Of a stretch of 64,000 nt of DNA, positions 1 to 10,510 are shown in pieces; within the stretch, counting starts at the first letter, position 1; every line of letters starts with the position of its first letter. Below the pieces are notes generated by a model. It worked only from the letters and a program-made list of their open reading frames with translations, had not been told where the DNA came from and searched no databases. Made by a program: the position numbers and the translations under genes. Source of the stretch: Montifringilla adamsi (taxonomy: Eukaryota > Chordata > Aves > Passeriformes > Passeridae); NCBI GenBank assembly GCA_017590115.1, contig JAGGNK010011003.1, positions 4,231,899 to 4,295,898 on the forward strand. Direction: 5' to 3'.

Positions 1-2227
1 CAGAACCAAAACAGAATCCAGAATGCAGCTGCCCAACCTTGCTCCATCTGCAAGGGTGAAAGGGAATCCTTTCTTTTCAGATGGGATTTTTCCTCCAAGT
101 GTGGCAGGAAAGGCAGAGTCTCATGGCTTGTTCTGGGGACTCTCAGGGAAATGTGAAGGAATCAAAGCAGTGGCTCAGTGAAGAAATGCAATATTGCAAT
201 ATTGCTCAGTGAATAAATGCAATATTGTGGTGCAATAACCCCAAATGCCCCAGGTTAGAGCACTGAAACCTCCAGCACCAGATTCAACATTCAGCACAAC
301 AACAACCATTGTGTTTTCTTCTGCCTCTGAGACAACAAATGCACCTTAGAGGCTGAAAATGACAATTTAACCACACAAACACAAGCTATCTTGAGGAACT
401 GCACTGCGTTCCTTGGAACAATGTGATCCAGAACTCTGGAATTTCTAGGAGGGAAAAAAAAAAACACCTTCTCCTGCCAAGATGCTCTTCAGGCAGCTGC
501 AATTCCACCTTGATCCCTTGTCAAATTCCTGCCACTGAGGGGACACTGAGGAGTTGTCTTAAAAACATTTCAAAGGACAAAGCAAATGTGCTGCTCTTTA
601 AATGTACACAGGACATCTGAGATGGGTTTGGACAGGCTGCCTGAAAATTTATGGCCAGAATTGTTAAAGCCAGGGGTTGACACTATTGGGGGAGTAGTCC
701 TATTGCTATTGCTCTGTGTGGAAGCTGAGAGACTCCTTAACAAATATGTCAAGAAAAATAGGAATAGACATATATTTTCTTTTAGATATATATATATATA
801 TATAATTATTTATATATGTTATATATATATAATCCTTATTTAGCAATATATACTATATATAAATATACATTGCTATATATAAAAATAGTAAAATATATAT
901 ATATTATGTGTAATATAATGAAATAGCTGGGGTAGAATTCCTCCTAAACCATGAGGACAGGCTAAATTATTTCATGCCTCTGCTCTCAGATGAGGTGCTG
1001 GGACTTGCCCTGCAGTATTGATCCCTTCCCTGCAGAACCTGTTCTCTCAGTCCTGGCAGACAGCAATCCATCCTAACCTCAGTCAGCCAAAATAAAAGGG
1101 GCACACAAACAAACTAGAGGACCTGACCTGGCTCTCAAGTGTGGCTACTAAAACAGTGGTTGGGCTAACTGGAGTTCTGCATCCAAAAGCAGGAGTTACC
1201 CCCTAAAATGAGGAGGATGGAAATATTTATCCTTTGCTTGAGCCTCAGCTTGTTTGGCCAAGCCTTTTGTAAAGCCCTCAGCTGCTGATGGCAGCTTGTT
1301 TATAACCTGAATATTCACTCTGCTGCAGCACGTTAAAAGCTTTATTTATTACCAATAAAGGGGAATAATGAGAAATCCATTTGAGGCAAATACTTCTAAT
1401 GGAGTTTTCTTCATTGACCTCCATGAACCTAAAAATGATGTGGCTCTTTCAGCCTTCTCTATTTTCTTGTTGTTGTTTTTCCCTTCAGATGAGGGCAGAG
1501 AGTTCAAATTTAAAAAAAGATTAACAATTAGCAAAGCCACCAGTTGGCCTTTTTTTTTTTTTTTTCCTACAGCTTAGGTAAGGTCCAGTAGAGACAAAAA
1601 ATTCATTTTTAGCACTTGCATTTGTGGGGCAGCACCTGGGGATGTTGGTCCAGGCAGCTTTTTATCCACCATTTCTAAGGAATTTAAACAAATTCAGAAG
1701 AAATTCTGTGCAGAAACAAAGTACTCCTGGAGCTCCTGAGATAACAGCAAGTGAGCAGTGAGCCAAGAGTTTTATGTCTTGGTAATATCATAAGATTGAA
1801 TAGATGGAAAAAAAAGGACAAAGAGACCTAATCCAGGAATCCAGGGATCCACTCATGGCCCTTTCTAGGTGGCACCTGAATTATTTCATTCTGGAAGCCA
1901 AAATCAAACTTTTAGTGACAAGCTGCACTCCAGTTCCCCTGGAATGCACTCCAAGGTTTTTCCTGCTCTTCCAGGTCACCTGCAATGAGGCTGATGACAA
2001 AAATGCTTCTCCAAGGCCACGTGCAGGGAGCAGCTGAACTCTTATCTGTATGCAAAAACACACCAATTATTGTTTCTCCAGCTAGATGCAATTCCAACAT
2101 TTGATAAAACAACTAACATTTCTTAGTGTCTGTGTGTATGACCAATCCAGACTAGATATTCCCCTATTTTTTCCCCTTCATTACATGGATTTTCCCCTTT
2201 ATAACATGGATTACTCTGTCCCCACAG
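1..2227. other. Noncoding DNA upstream of the last TTC34 exon
   Basis: I see no exon with both a plausible splice context and TPR-like coding here. Because the next exon is the 3' end of TTC34 on the plus strand, this stretch is probably the final TTC34 intron, with earlier exons lying outside the window. It holds a TA-rich microsatellite near 786-905 and otherwise unremarkable AT-rich DNA. Short ORFs are present but look random. Confidence 0.6.
786..905. repeat. TA-rich simple repeat
   Basis: Imperfect TATATA runs interrupted by short non-TA words. Confidence 0.85.
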
Positions 2228-2746
2228 GCAGCAGCCCAGGAAGGGAAGGTGCTGATGAAAAGCCATGACCACCAGCAGGCTCTGGGCTACCACAGCCTGG
2301 CTGTGCTGGCCAGCAGGGCCAGCCCCAGGTACCTGAGGCACAGAGCTGCCTGCCTGATGCACCTGAAAAAATACGAAAAAGCTCTGAAAGACATGGAAAA
2401 AGTGATCCAGGGGCATGGGTGTAACAGCCCAAAAACTCAGGCTGGGGACCACTGCTGCCAGGGCTTCCTGCTGCTGGCCCTGGCTCGGGAGGAGGCAGCA
2501 GTGCAGCACTACATGCAAGCCCTGCAGCTGGATGAGCCCCTGGCCCTGGGCACCATCACTGAGTGCCCTGGCAGGGAATGTTTAACCAAAATATTTCACA
2601 AAATTGCACAATATAACTTTGAAAAGCAGCGTTATGAAGAGGCCTGGAAAATCACAGACTATGGGCTTAAAATTGATAAAAGTTCTGAGCTCCAGAAGCT
2701 GAAAGCAAGACTCAAAAGAGAGGCATCGAGCTGTAGCATACATTGA
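2228..2746 (+). CDS. TTC34: TTC34 (tetratricopeptide repeat protein 34), last coding exon, partial
   Basis: A CAG acceptor at 2225-2227 opens a 172-codon frame that ends in TGA at 2744-2746. The translation is TPR-like: helix pairs with the small/large residue pattern of TPR units, such as QQALGYHSLAVLASRASPRY, then YLRHRAACLMHLKKYEKAL, and near the C-terminus YEEAWKITDYGLKIDKSS. TPR proteins act as helical scaffolds; the specific role of TTC34 is poorly defined. Only the 3' end of the gene is in the window; 5' exons would lie to the left. The gene name rests on TPR content plus position just upstream of, and co-oriented with, MMEL1, as in other vertebrates. The frame at the acceptor was chosen because it is open throughout and TPR-like. 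Confidence 0.8.
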   Translation, partial: AAAQEGKVLMKSHDHQQALGYHSLAVLASRASPRYLRHRAACLMHLKKYEKALKDMEKVIQGHGCNSPKTQAGDHCCQGFLLLALAREEAAVQHYMQALQLDEPLALGTITECPGRECLTKIFHKIAQYNFEKQRYEEAWKITDYGLKIDKSSELQKLKARLKREASSCSIH

Positions 2747-2820
2747 TTTCTCTGTTTGGGGATTTTCCAGTCTGATTGCTTTCTGGGAGGCTGCAAGAAT
2801 GAAGGAAAGATGAAAAAGAT

Positions 2821-2826
2821 AATAAA
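2821..2826 (+). terminator. TTC34: Probable TTC34 poly(A) signal
   Basis: AATAAA lies 75 bases after the TTC34 stop codon and is the first canonical hexamer downstream. It would give a very short 3' UTR. Confidence 0.55.
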
Positions 2827-3218
2827 GATGAGAAGCTGATGATAAATATGCAGCAGACGTGACACTGAACATGGAGTAGAAAGTTTAAGGCAGCAAAACA
2901 AAACTTACCAAGAGAGCAATGAAGAAAAAAAGCAAATTGCAGCATTCAGGATTCCTTAAAATTATTGTGGATTATGTAAACTCCCCATTGTGAAAAAAGC
3001 CCTTTTTTCTGGCTAAACAACAAATTCTAACACAGGGGTTCCAGTCCTAATGAAAGAAAACATTCAAAACACTTGCAGCTCATGAATAATAATCATGTAT
3101 TTCCTAGCTAGCATTTGATGAGCTTTAACACATACTGTTCAATCAATTCACCTTATTTTTTAAGGGCCAGTTAAAAGGATCAGTCAAAAGTAACTCCTGT
3201 AAGGTGTTTGTGAAGGCT

Positions 3219-3392
3219 CTGTCTGTTGGTTACTACTGGAAGGAAAACATGATCCAATTTTTTTTTTCCAGCTTGCAAATGGAGCCAACAGTTGTTTAAG
3301 GATATAATTTCATGCTTGGAAAGAAGCTCTCCCACAGCATCTTCATGCCCATTATGGGGAAAAAGCCTCATCAGTGTCACTAGGATTAAAAT
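3219..3392 (+). repeat. Left arm of a ~175-bp inverted duplication
   Basis: This arm is nearly the exact reverse complement of 4472-4648. They differ mainly in the length of a T/A run and a base or two near it. The arms enclose about 1.08 kb of unrelated sequence. Both encode the same chance peptide, so the match is easy to verify by translation. Confidence 0.9.
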
Positions 3393-3514
3393 TTAATTTG
3401 AAGGGGTGTGTTACACCCCTCTCCTGCCCCACTCCTGCATGAAGGATCTGCCCTGGTGGGAATGCAGTGGATTTGCCAGGATCAGCACCAATGTCTGGGA
3501 TGGGGCAGCACAAA

Positions 3515-3655
3515 CCCCAGATAAACTGTTCTACTGCCCCAAGGAATAGTGAAATAACAGATAAAACTGTTCTACTGCCCCAGGGGACAGTGAAATAACA
3601 GATAAACTGTTCTACTGCCCCAGGGGACAGTGAAATAACAGATAAACTGAAAGGT
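3515..3655 (+). repeat. Tandem repeat, ~50-bp unit, about 2.7 copies
   Basis: The unit contains AGATAAACTGTTCTACTGCC followed by a run around CAGTGAAATAAC. Units two and three are almost identical; the first has small differences. Confidence 0.85.
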
Positions 3656-4471
3656 GAGACTCAACAGAGATCAAACATCCACTCAGGAACTCCTGCCCTG
3701 ATATCCACTCCAGGCTTCACCTCCGTGTCTCCCTTGGCCAGCAGATAACAGGGATCATCTCCCCACGGACTGATCATCTCTGGTGTCTGCCAGAGCTGCT
3801 GAATCCCATCCCTCACATTCCTGGGTGTTCAAGCCCCAGAGGCAGCCCTGCAGTTCATCCATGCACAAGAGGAGGCAGCATCCAGAGTGGGATCACTCCC
3901 AGAGCTGCAGCATTCCTTCCTTCCTCCTCCTCCCTGCTGAAAAAGGTGGAATCAGCCCCTGGCAGGCCCAGGAGGGCTTGTCCTGCTGTCCTTTTCCTTT
4001 TTCCAGCTTTCAGGTGGACTTGGGGCAGTGCTGGGACATCCCTGGGGGTTCACCTGTGTGATGGGAGCCCTCAGCTCATCCCAGAAGCAGAAAGGACCCG
4101 AGGTGGGGCCCAGAGCAGCAGCTCCTTCCTTTGTTTTGGCTGCTCCAAAAGAGTTGTCCCAGTGTTTTTGGAGTGTGGTAATAGAACCATGGAGAAAAAT
4201 AGAAGCTACTGCTGAAAACAAAGATTAAAGCAATGCTGAGGAGTGCTCTGCTGCTTTGATTAGGATGAAAGAGAAGAGGGAGCATTGTCTTTTTTTGTTG
4301 AGCTGTTATCTCAAAGGCAACATTCCAGGGTGGGACTTCATTCAGCAGCCATGGGATCAGCCCATAGCAATGATACCACCTGGAACCTTCCACCTTCTCC
4401 TCTTCCCTGCATGCTCCTTTTTTCTGCCCTAAGAGCACAGGTAAGACAGGGCTTCTTGCCTTTCAAACTCC

Positions 4472-4648
4472 ATTTTAATCCTAGTGACACTGATGAGGCT
4501 TTTTCCCCATAATGGGCATGAAGATGCTGTGGGAGAGCTTCTTTCCAAGCATGAAATTATATCCTTAAACAACTGTTGGCTCCATTTGCAAGCTGGGAAA
4601 AAAAAAAAAATTGATCATGTTTTCCTTCCAGTAGTAACCAACAGACAG
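4472..4648 (-). repeat. Right arm of the inverted duplication
   Basis: This is the reverse-complement partner of 3219-3392. Similarity fades just beyond both ends: the outer side of the left arm has AATTTGAAGGGG where this copy has a related GAGTTTGAAAGG on the opposite strand, so the original duplicated tract may have been slightly longer. Confidence 0.9.
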
Positions 4649-5179
4649 GAAATTCTATCTCAAGAAAATATTTGAGAAGTGGTTGTTTAAGGCTTTGTAA
4701 TTTTTTCTGGAAGTCTTTCCATTATGTAAAAACAAGATATCCCAAATTTTTCAGACCATGGAAAGCACTGGGAAGACAATCCAGTTGTTCTGTCCCCCAG
4801 AGGAATATTCCCTCCAGTAGTCTGTAAGATTGGGGCATTTTGGCCTTGGTTTTTTTGTTAAGCAATGTATTCTCCTGGACAGAATGCATTTATTGCCCCA
4901 AAAGAATTTTTTTTCTTTAAAAATAAGGACCACAGGCATCCCTTCAAGACTGCTAGAGAGTTGTCCTGAGGAAAAATTCCTTCTCAGGTGACTGCCTATT
5001 CCTCATGGCCTTGAGGAATGGCTGCTTCTCCCAGCACCTTCTGACTCTTACCATTATTTTCATTGGTTTCTTTTATTTTCCTAGTCCTCTGTCTGTGCCC
5101 ACTAAATTCCTTTGCCTGTACCCAAGCTGCTGATTTATTTTTTAATTCTCTGCTATGTTCTTATTCTTCCAGCCCATTT

Positions 5180-5305
5180 CTAGGAGAGGGCTTGGAGCAA
5201 CCTGGGACAGTGGGAGGTGTCCCTGCCCATGGCAGGGCTGGAACCAGGTGAGCTTTGAGGTCCTTCCCAACTCAAACAAGTCCATAATTCTGTGATTAGA
5301 TAAAA
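5180..5305 (+). mobile_element. CR1 LINE 3' fragment, plus orientation
   Basis: It carries the typical CR1 3' end vocabulary: GGTGTCCCTGCCCATGGCAG, then GAGGTCCTTCCCAACTCAAA, ending in a short ATTCTGTGATTAGAT tail. A run of more than 30 A follows at about 5317-5349; CR1 ends in short octamer-like repeats rather than poly(A), so that run is probably a separate microsatellite. Confidence 0.85.
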
Positions 5306-5311
5306 GCCATT

Positions 5312-5350
<39 letters not shown>

Positions 5351-6987
5351 ACCGCAACAACAACAACAAAAACTGGTTCTGCTTCTTCCAGACTGAAGAA
5401 TCTAGCAGAAAAACCTGCAATGATAATTTCTGTACCTTTTTTTTAATGTTAAGCTGCAATTCCTGGGGATTGAGGAGCTCTTTCACACTGCTTTGAAACC
5501 CGTCCCTCACCCTGTGCAAGCAGCCCAAGGCTGAATACTTAGAAAAGGAACTTTATTGCTGCTTGTACAATGTGCTGTAGGACATATCCTCAATGAATTC
5601 TGCTGGAAATGTCACACAATTGTGAAGAATTCAAATATACTTATATTAATCAAGATTAATGTAATCAAGAAGAAAATACTGCCTAATAAAAGATGAAACC
5701 AGATATCTGTTTGTAATCCAGCTTGAAGCTGCAGTCATTAATTAATTACAGCTTAAATATCTGTAGTTTATTCAGCTCTGAGCTCTGTACAGACACTACC
5801 AACTATTTCTTTGCTCTCCATAAATTTTGTTCCTTTAAAATATTCTGCACCCTCAATAACTGCGTTGCACATCATCACCAGGTAATGAATGGTGAAAGAA
5901 AACTGTGAAATCATGGTTGAGAATGTTCCTGCACAAACAGCACCCTGCCAGGCTTGCCCCTCTGAAGTATTCAACATTCCTTCTGAGCATGTGAAAGGAA
6001 AATCAGATGTGAGAATATTTGCATCACAAATCGAGTTAGACAAGGGAAGTTTCCTGACCTCGTGCTCTGCAGTCCAGCAGGCAAAGAACAGCTTAGAAAT
6101 GATGGCAAAGTGTTTGGAATTAAATATTCCACTGGAAGCTTTTCCTCAGAGTTCAGGCAGAGCTAAACTTTGAGCTTTTGTGATCTCAGAAGGTTTCATT
6201 TCCTTTTAAACCCCATCACTCCCATTAATTTTTCCTATTTCACTTCGCTGTGTGCTCCCAGGTACTGAGGGAACCCAAACACAGGAACCAACTTCTGCAG
6301 CTGCTTTGGAAGCTGACACATCTCCAGGGAATTCTTCTTCCTGCCTTTGAGCCCAAGTCATTGTGCTTCCCAGCTCCAGAGCGTGGTGGAAGTGTGCCTC
6401 TGGCCCAGAGCCATGCAAACCCAGGAATTTAATGAGCTTCCTTGTGCCCAAGTGAGGACAGTCCCCTTGGCTTGCAGGGGCAGATGTTTCACTCTAACGA
6501 CAGCTAATCTAAAAGCTATTTCTTTCACCATCATGCCCCTGCAGAAGATTAACTGTTATCATTGTGCTGCTGCTGCATCCAGCAGTTTCCAATTTGCCAG
6601 GGCTCCGAGGAGTCGCTGTCACCAGAAATTGAATGTGGTGCATGAAATGATCACTGGCACCGGAGCCTGCCTTTGGAGCCTTGGCTGCTTCCCTTGGATT
6701 TCAGCCACTCTGCTCCGTGCTGGGATCTGCTGCTTCACTCAGCCATTACTCAGTGGCACCTTAAGAAAATTAGTTCATTATTTAGGAGGCACAGCATTCC
6801 AAAGCTGTGGGATTCAGGAGACTCCTCCTGCTCCTGCTGTGCATTTCAGGAATGACTTTTCCATATCCACTTGTTCTGTCAGTGCTGCAGAGGCTGCACC
6901 TGCCCACAGGTGTGTACAGACAACCCTGAGCACAGGAGCAGGGGTTTATTGGCTCCCAGAAGTGCCTGGAGGGCAGAAAACAAACAC

Positions 6988-7020
6988 AGCTGATATTGCT
7001 GATATTGCTGATATTGCTGG
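6988..7020 (+). repeat. 9-bp microsatellite (GCTGATATT)n
   Basis: Three to four exact copies of a 9-base unit in otherwise unique sequence. Confidence 0.85.
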
Positions 7021-8581
7021 TTGTAGCTCTCAGCAGCTGAGGATGTCTGAGAGCGGGTGGGGAGCAAATTTCCACCCCAAATGGGAGGCTGGAGAACATG
7101 AGCCGGTCCCAAAGATGTCAACAGAGAGTGGAAACCACTGGTGATCACAGTGATGCTGTTTTTAGTGCCTCACTAATGAACCAGCAATTGAGAAAAGTGA
7201 GAAAGTGAGAAAACAGCTCCTGTCCTGGCCCTCCCTGAAGTCACTGCCTGGTGCCACTAACCCTTGGATCCCACACCTCAACACAGCTGTGGAACCTTCA
7301 CCTCTAAGGTGTGCAACCAGGTAATTTTCAATTAATTCACTTCCAAGGTCTACCTTGGGCACAACATGCATGGCCAAGACCTCCTGGAAACCTTGGCAAG
7401 CCTCCCTTGCATCCCTGAGAGCCACTGGGGACTTGTTCTGTGCCAGAGCAGCTGTGGCTTTAGGTGTGTCACCAGCCAACCTGATCATTTTTGTGTTTCA
7501 GTGTTCCCTACACAACCCCAAAGAGTCAGGAGCTGCAGAGAATGAACGAGAATAAGAATTTCCCCCTGGACTCTAAAGGAAATTAAGAGCAGTAGCTCAT
7601 AATCAGTTTGCATGCCTCATTCCTGAACTGCATCAGTAAATGAGAAAATTTAGCTGTAAAGCCGGGGGGGGATTGTAGGAGGGAGCAGGAAGCACAGGAG
7701 GATGCTAATGATTCCATCCCACCCTGGTTTGCATTTTGTTATCCCCCTCATTTGTGCTTTCATCTCCAGGTGGGTGCTGCCACACCAAAACCTTCCTTGG
7801 GGTAACCCAGAGTGAGGGACCTGGAGTCCCCACGGAGCTCCAGCCTCAGATCCAGATCAGTAGTGGATGAAATGGAAAACTGACAGGAATTAGCATTTCC
7901 CCACATGAAATGACCACCTCAGAGAGCTTCTTGATTGCTTAGAAAGCTCAGATGTGCTGTTAGAAGACATTCCAGCACTGGTAATGTGCTCCATCTGTTC
8001 TCTGGAAGTCACATTCAAATCTGAAATTATTGGGAACACCTCTGAGTGCCTGTCACGGTGCAGGGTTTGTTCTCTCACTGTAGACTTTAACAATGGGAAC
8101 AATTATACCTTGCCATGTGCTAATTTTTGCGGCCTTGCCAAGAGGATTTTTGCAATGTTGTTTCTTTTCTTCTCGTGCATCATTTGGCCATTCTTGATCT
8201 GCCTCCTGAAGTAAACAGGTAATTAGCCATCTACAGAAGTTGCCCTGTGTCCACACCATTAATGTGCCTGGATGTCTTAATTGATTGCATTCTCAAATGG
8301 CTTGGATGGCTTAAATGCCAGCTAATGCAATCCAATTAAGACTCCTAATAAACCTGCCTGATGAACTGCAGGATAATCACACATCAAGCACAGATGTAGA
8401 GGAAAATGCCACGGAAGTGACAGTTCAGAATAGACTGTGTCATTTGGAAAGATCCAAACCATTCTCAGCAGGGAAACTGGGAACATTCACTCTGACTGGT
8501 GCTGGATGTGGGCCCCAGGACCTGATCCAACACAACTTTTAAGCACACACTTACATCAGTTCCTATGCACAAAACCTTTTA

Positions 8582-8860
8582 CACAGATTCATGGAATAGC
8601 CCATGTTGGAAGGGACACCAAAAGGTCATGTGAGCCAAGTTCCAGTGGGAAAGGGGTCCTAGATAAGATTATCCAGCACCCTGCCCAGCCTGGGAAATCT
8701 CATAAACTTCCAGTGAGGGGAACCTTATCATGTCCCTGGAGAGGCTCTTCCAGTGATTGATTATTATCACTGGAAAAAAAAGGATTCTTTTATCAAGATT
8801 GAACTTTTCCCACCCCAACATCCTTTTGGCCCTTGTCTCCCTCATGAAAAGAACAACTCA
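8582..8860 (-). mobile_element. CR1 LINE 3' fragment, minus orientation
   Basis: The plus strand reads as the complement of a CR1 3' end: TTCATGGAATAGCCCATGTT, then GGAAGGGACACC, then CACCCTGCCCAGCCTGGGAA, CCTGGAGAGGCTCTTCCAGTG and a terminal GGCCCTTGTCTCC. It is diverged and therefore old. Confidence 0.85.
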
Positions 8861-9194
8861 ATAATCACCTCGAGGGAGCACAAATGCAAATGAGATTTCA
8901 GGTGATATGGAGGGGGGAGGCTCTTAAAAATATTATTCAAACAAAATTAGCTGAGGCAGCAGGAAGTTAAATAAACTCCTACTGGGATAGGATGTGAACT
9001 TCCAGTAGTGCCCCACAAGTAACTCATTTGAAGATGGTGCAGTGTCTTTGTGGCAGCTCTGGAGGTCTTTCCTCAGCCCAAACAGAGATTATGGATTTAA
9101 TGGAGCAATCTGTGTGAAATTCTCTGCTCTGTTCTGCCAGATGCCAGACAAGACATAATAGCTCCTCTGGCATCAATGTCTATTAATCTAATCT

Positions 9195-9330
9195 TGACTT
9201 TGATTCTCTGTGTGACTCCCTTTCATCTGTAAAATGGGGATAATTCTCTCTTTCAGATGCTTGTCAGTACCTCTTCGTTCCGGGTACACGGCGCTTTGAA
9301 GATGACATTATTTGTACATTTTCCATTATT
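9195..9330. mobile_element. MIR / CORE-SINE-like relic
   Basis: The string TTTCATCTGTAAAATGGGGA and the following GGCGCTTTGAAGATGACATT resemble the conserved core and flank of MIR-type tRNA SINEs. Such elements are ancient in amniotes. The assignment is by recall of the consensus. Confidence 0.5.
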
Positions 9331-9347
9331 GTCACAGAGCTGCACGT

Positions 9348-9935
9348 TGTCCCTGGCCCCTGTCCCTGGCCCTGTCCCTGTCCCCTGTCCCTGTCCCCAG
9401 CCCTTGTCCCTAGCCCCTGGCCCTGTCCCCAACCCCAGCCCCTGTCCCTGTCCCCAGCCCCTGTCCCTGTCCCCAGTCCCTGTTCCTTGTCCCTGTCCCT
9501 GTCCCCAGCCCCTGTTCCCTATCCCCATCCCCTGTCCCTGTCCCCTGTCCCCAGCCCCTGTCCCTGTCTCCAGCCCCTGTCCCCAGTCCCTGTCCCCAGC
9601 CCCTGTCCCTGTCCCCAGTCCCTGTCCCTGTCCCTGTCCCCAGCCCCTGTCCCTGTCCCCAGCCAGGGCTGCTGCTGGGGGTCACCCCCTGCCCTGTGCC
9701 CGGCTGTTGGCACAGCTGCCCTGGCACAGACCCTCAGCAGGGACGAGGAGATCTCACCCAGCCTGGGGCAGGCTCTGTGTTTGCCTTTGGCAATGGCAAA
9801 GCCTGGGAAATAATGAAGATATTCAGATCCCCAGTGCAGGTCTGACTGAGCCCCAGAGGCCCACCCCTGTCCCTGTCCCCAGCCCCTGTCCCTAGTCCCT
9901 GTCCCTGTCCCCAGCCCCAGTCCCTGTCCCCAGCC
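9348..9935 (+). repeat. CCCTGT-based GC-rich minisatellite (two blocks)
   Basis: Long runs of CCCTGTCCCTGTCCCCAGCC and variants fill 9348-9665, and a shorter block fills about 9866-9935. They flank the first copy of a duplicated unique block. The repeat creates long proline-rich or glycine-rich open frames on both strands, which are artefacts of composition. Confidence 0.9.
9655..9868 (+). repeat. First copy of a ~200-bp duplicated block
   Basis: From CCCCAGCCAGGGCTGCTGCT through CTGAGCCCCAGAGGC this block repeats with apparent identity at about 9925-10131. The minisatellite lies before each copy, so the duplication unit is minisatellite plus unique block. Confidence 0.9.
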
Positions 9936-10131
9936 AGGGCTGCTGCTGGGGGTCACCCCCTGCCCTGTGCCCGGCTGTTGGCACAGCTGCCCTGGCACAG
10001 ACCCTCAGCAGGGACGAGGAGATCTCACCCAGCCTGGGGCAGGCTCTGTGTTTGCCTTTGGCAATGGCAAAGCCTGGGAAATAATGAAGATATTCAGATC
10101 CCCAGTGCAGGTCTGACTGAGCCCCAGAGGC
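9925..10131 (+). repeat. Second copy of the ~200-bp duplicated block
   Basis: By eye I see no mismatch to the first copy across the unique part, so the duplication is recent or is an assembly artefact at a GC-rich repeat. Confidence 0.9.
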
Positions 10132-10284
10132 TTTGCTGCACAAGGAACCACCCAAAGCTGCCCATCCCAAAGGGAACCCACTGTCCCTGATGGGAAATTC
10201 CAACCTGAGTGCACCTGGAACCCAACCCCTCCTCTGAGGGCACCCAGGCACCTCTCTGCACCCCCAGAGCCCATTCCTAATCCT

Positions 10285-10510
10285 AAATGCAAGGAGTGAT
10301 GGCCACAAACTACAACACAGCAAGTTCCACCTCAGCCTGAGGAACAACTTTTTCCCATGGAGGTGGCAGAGCTCTGGAGCAGCTTCCAGAGGGTGTGGAG
10401 TCTCCCTGTCTGGAGAATTCCAAACCCACTGGATGCTCTCCTGTGCCAGCTGCTCCAGGTGACCCTGCCTTGGTGCTCTCCACAGGGCCCTTCCAACGAA
10501 AATCCCAATC
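10285..10510 (+). mobile_element. CR1-like fragment, plus orientation
   Basis: It shows the CR1 3' pattern: GTGATGGCCACAAACTACAA, CAAGTTCCACCTCAGCCTGA, GGTGGCAGAGCTCTGGAGCA, then GGAGAATTCCAAACCCACTGG. It lacks the terminal octamer end and is diverged. Confidence 0.75.

Noticed and set aside
586..843. ORF with a hydrophobic stretch upstream of TTC34
   Set aside because: Its C-terminal part is the TA microsatellite, and the sequence is not TPR-like.
5889..6173. 94-codon ORF with a protein-like look
   Set aside because: I could not link it to a family, TTC34 or MMEL1, and its ends lack good splice signals in the right phase.
6347..7144. 265-codon ORF, the longest in the window
   Set aside because: No recognisable domain, no splice or promoter context, and it translates through a 9-bp microsatellite (DIADIADIAG).
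9257..9895. 212-codon plus-strand ORF rich in Pro and Cys
   Set aside because: It is a translation of the CCCTGT minisatellite; the peptide is a low-complexity PCPC repeat on one strand and a GQGT repeat on the other.
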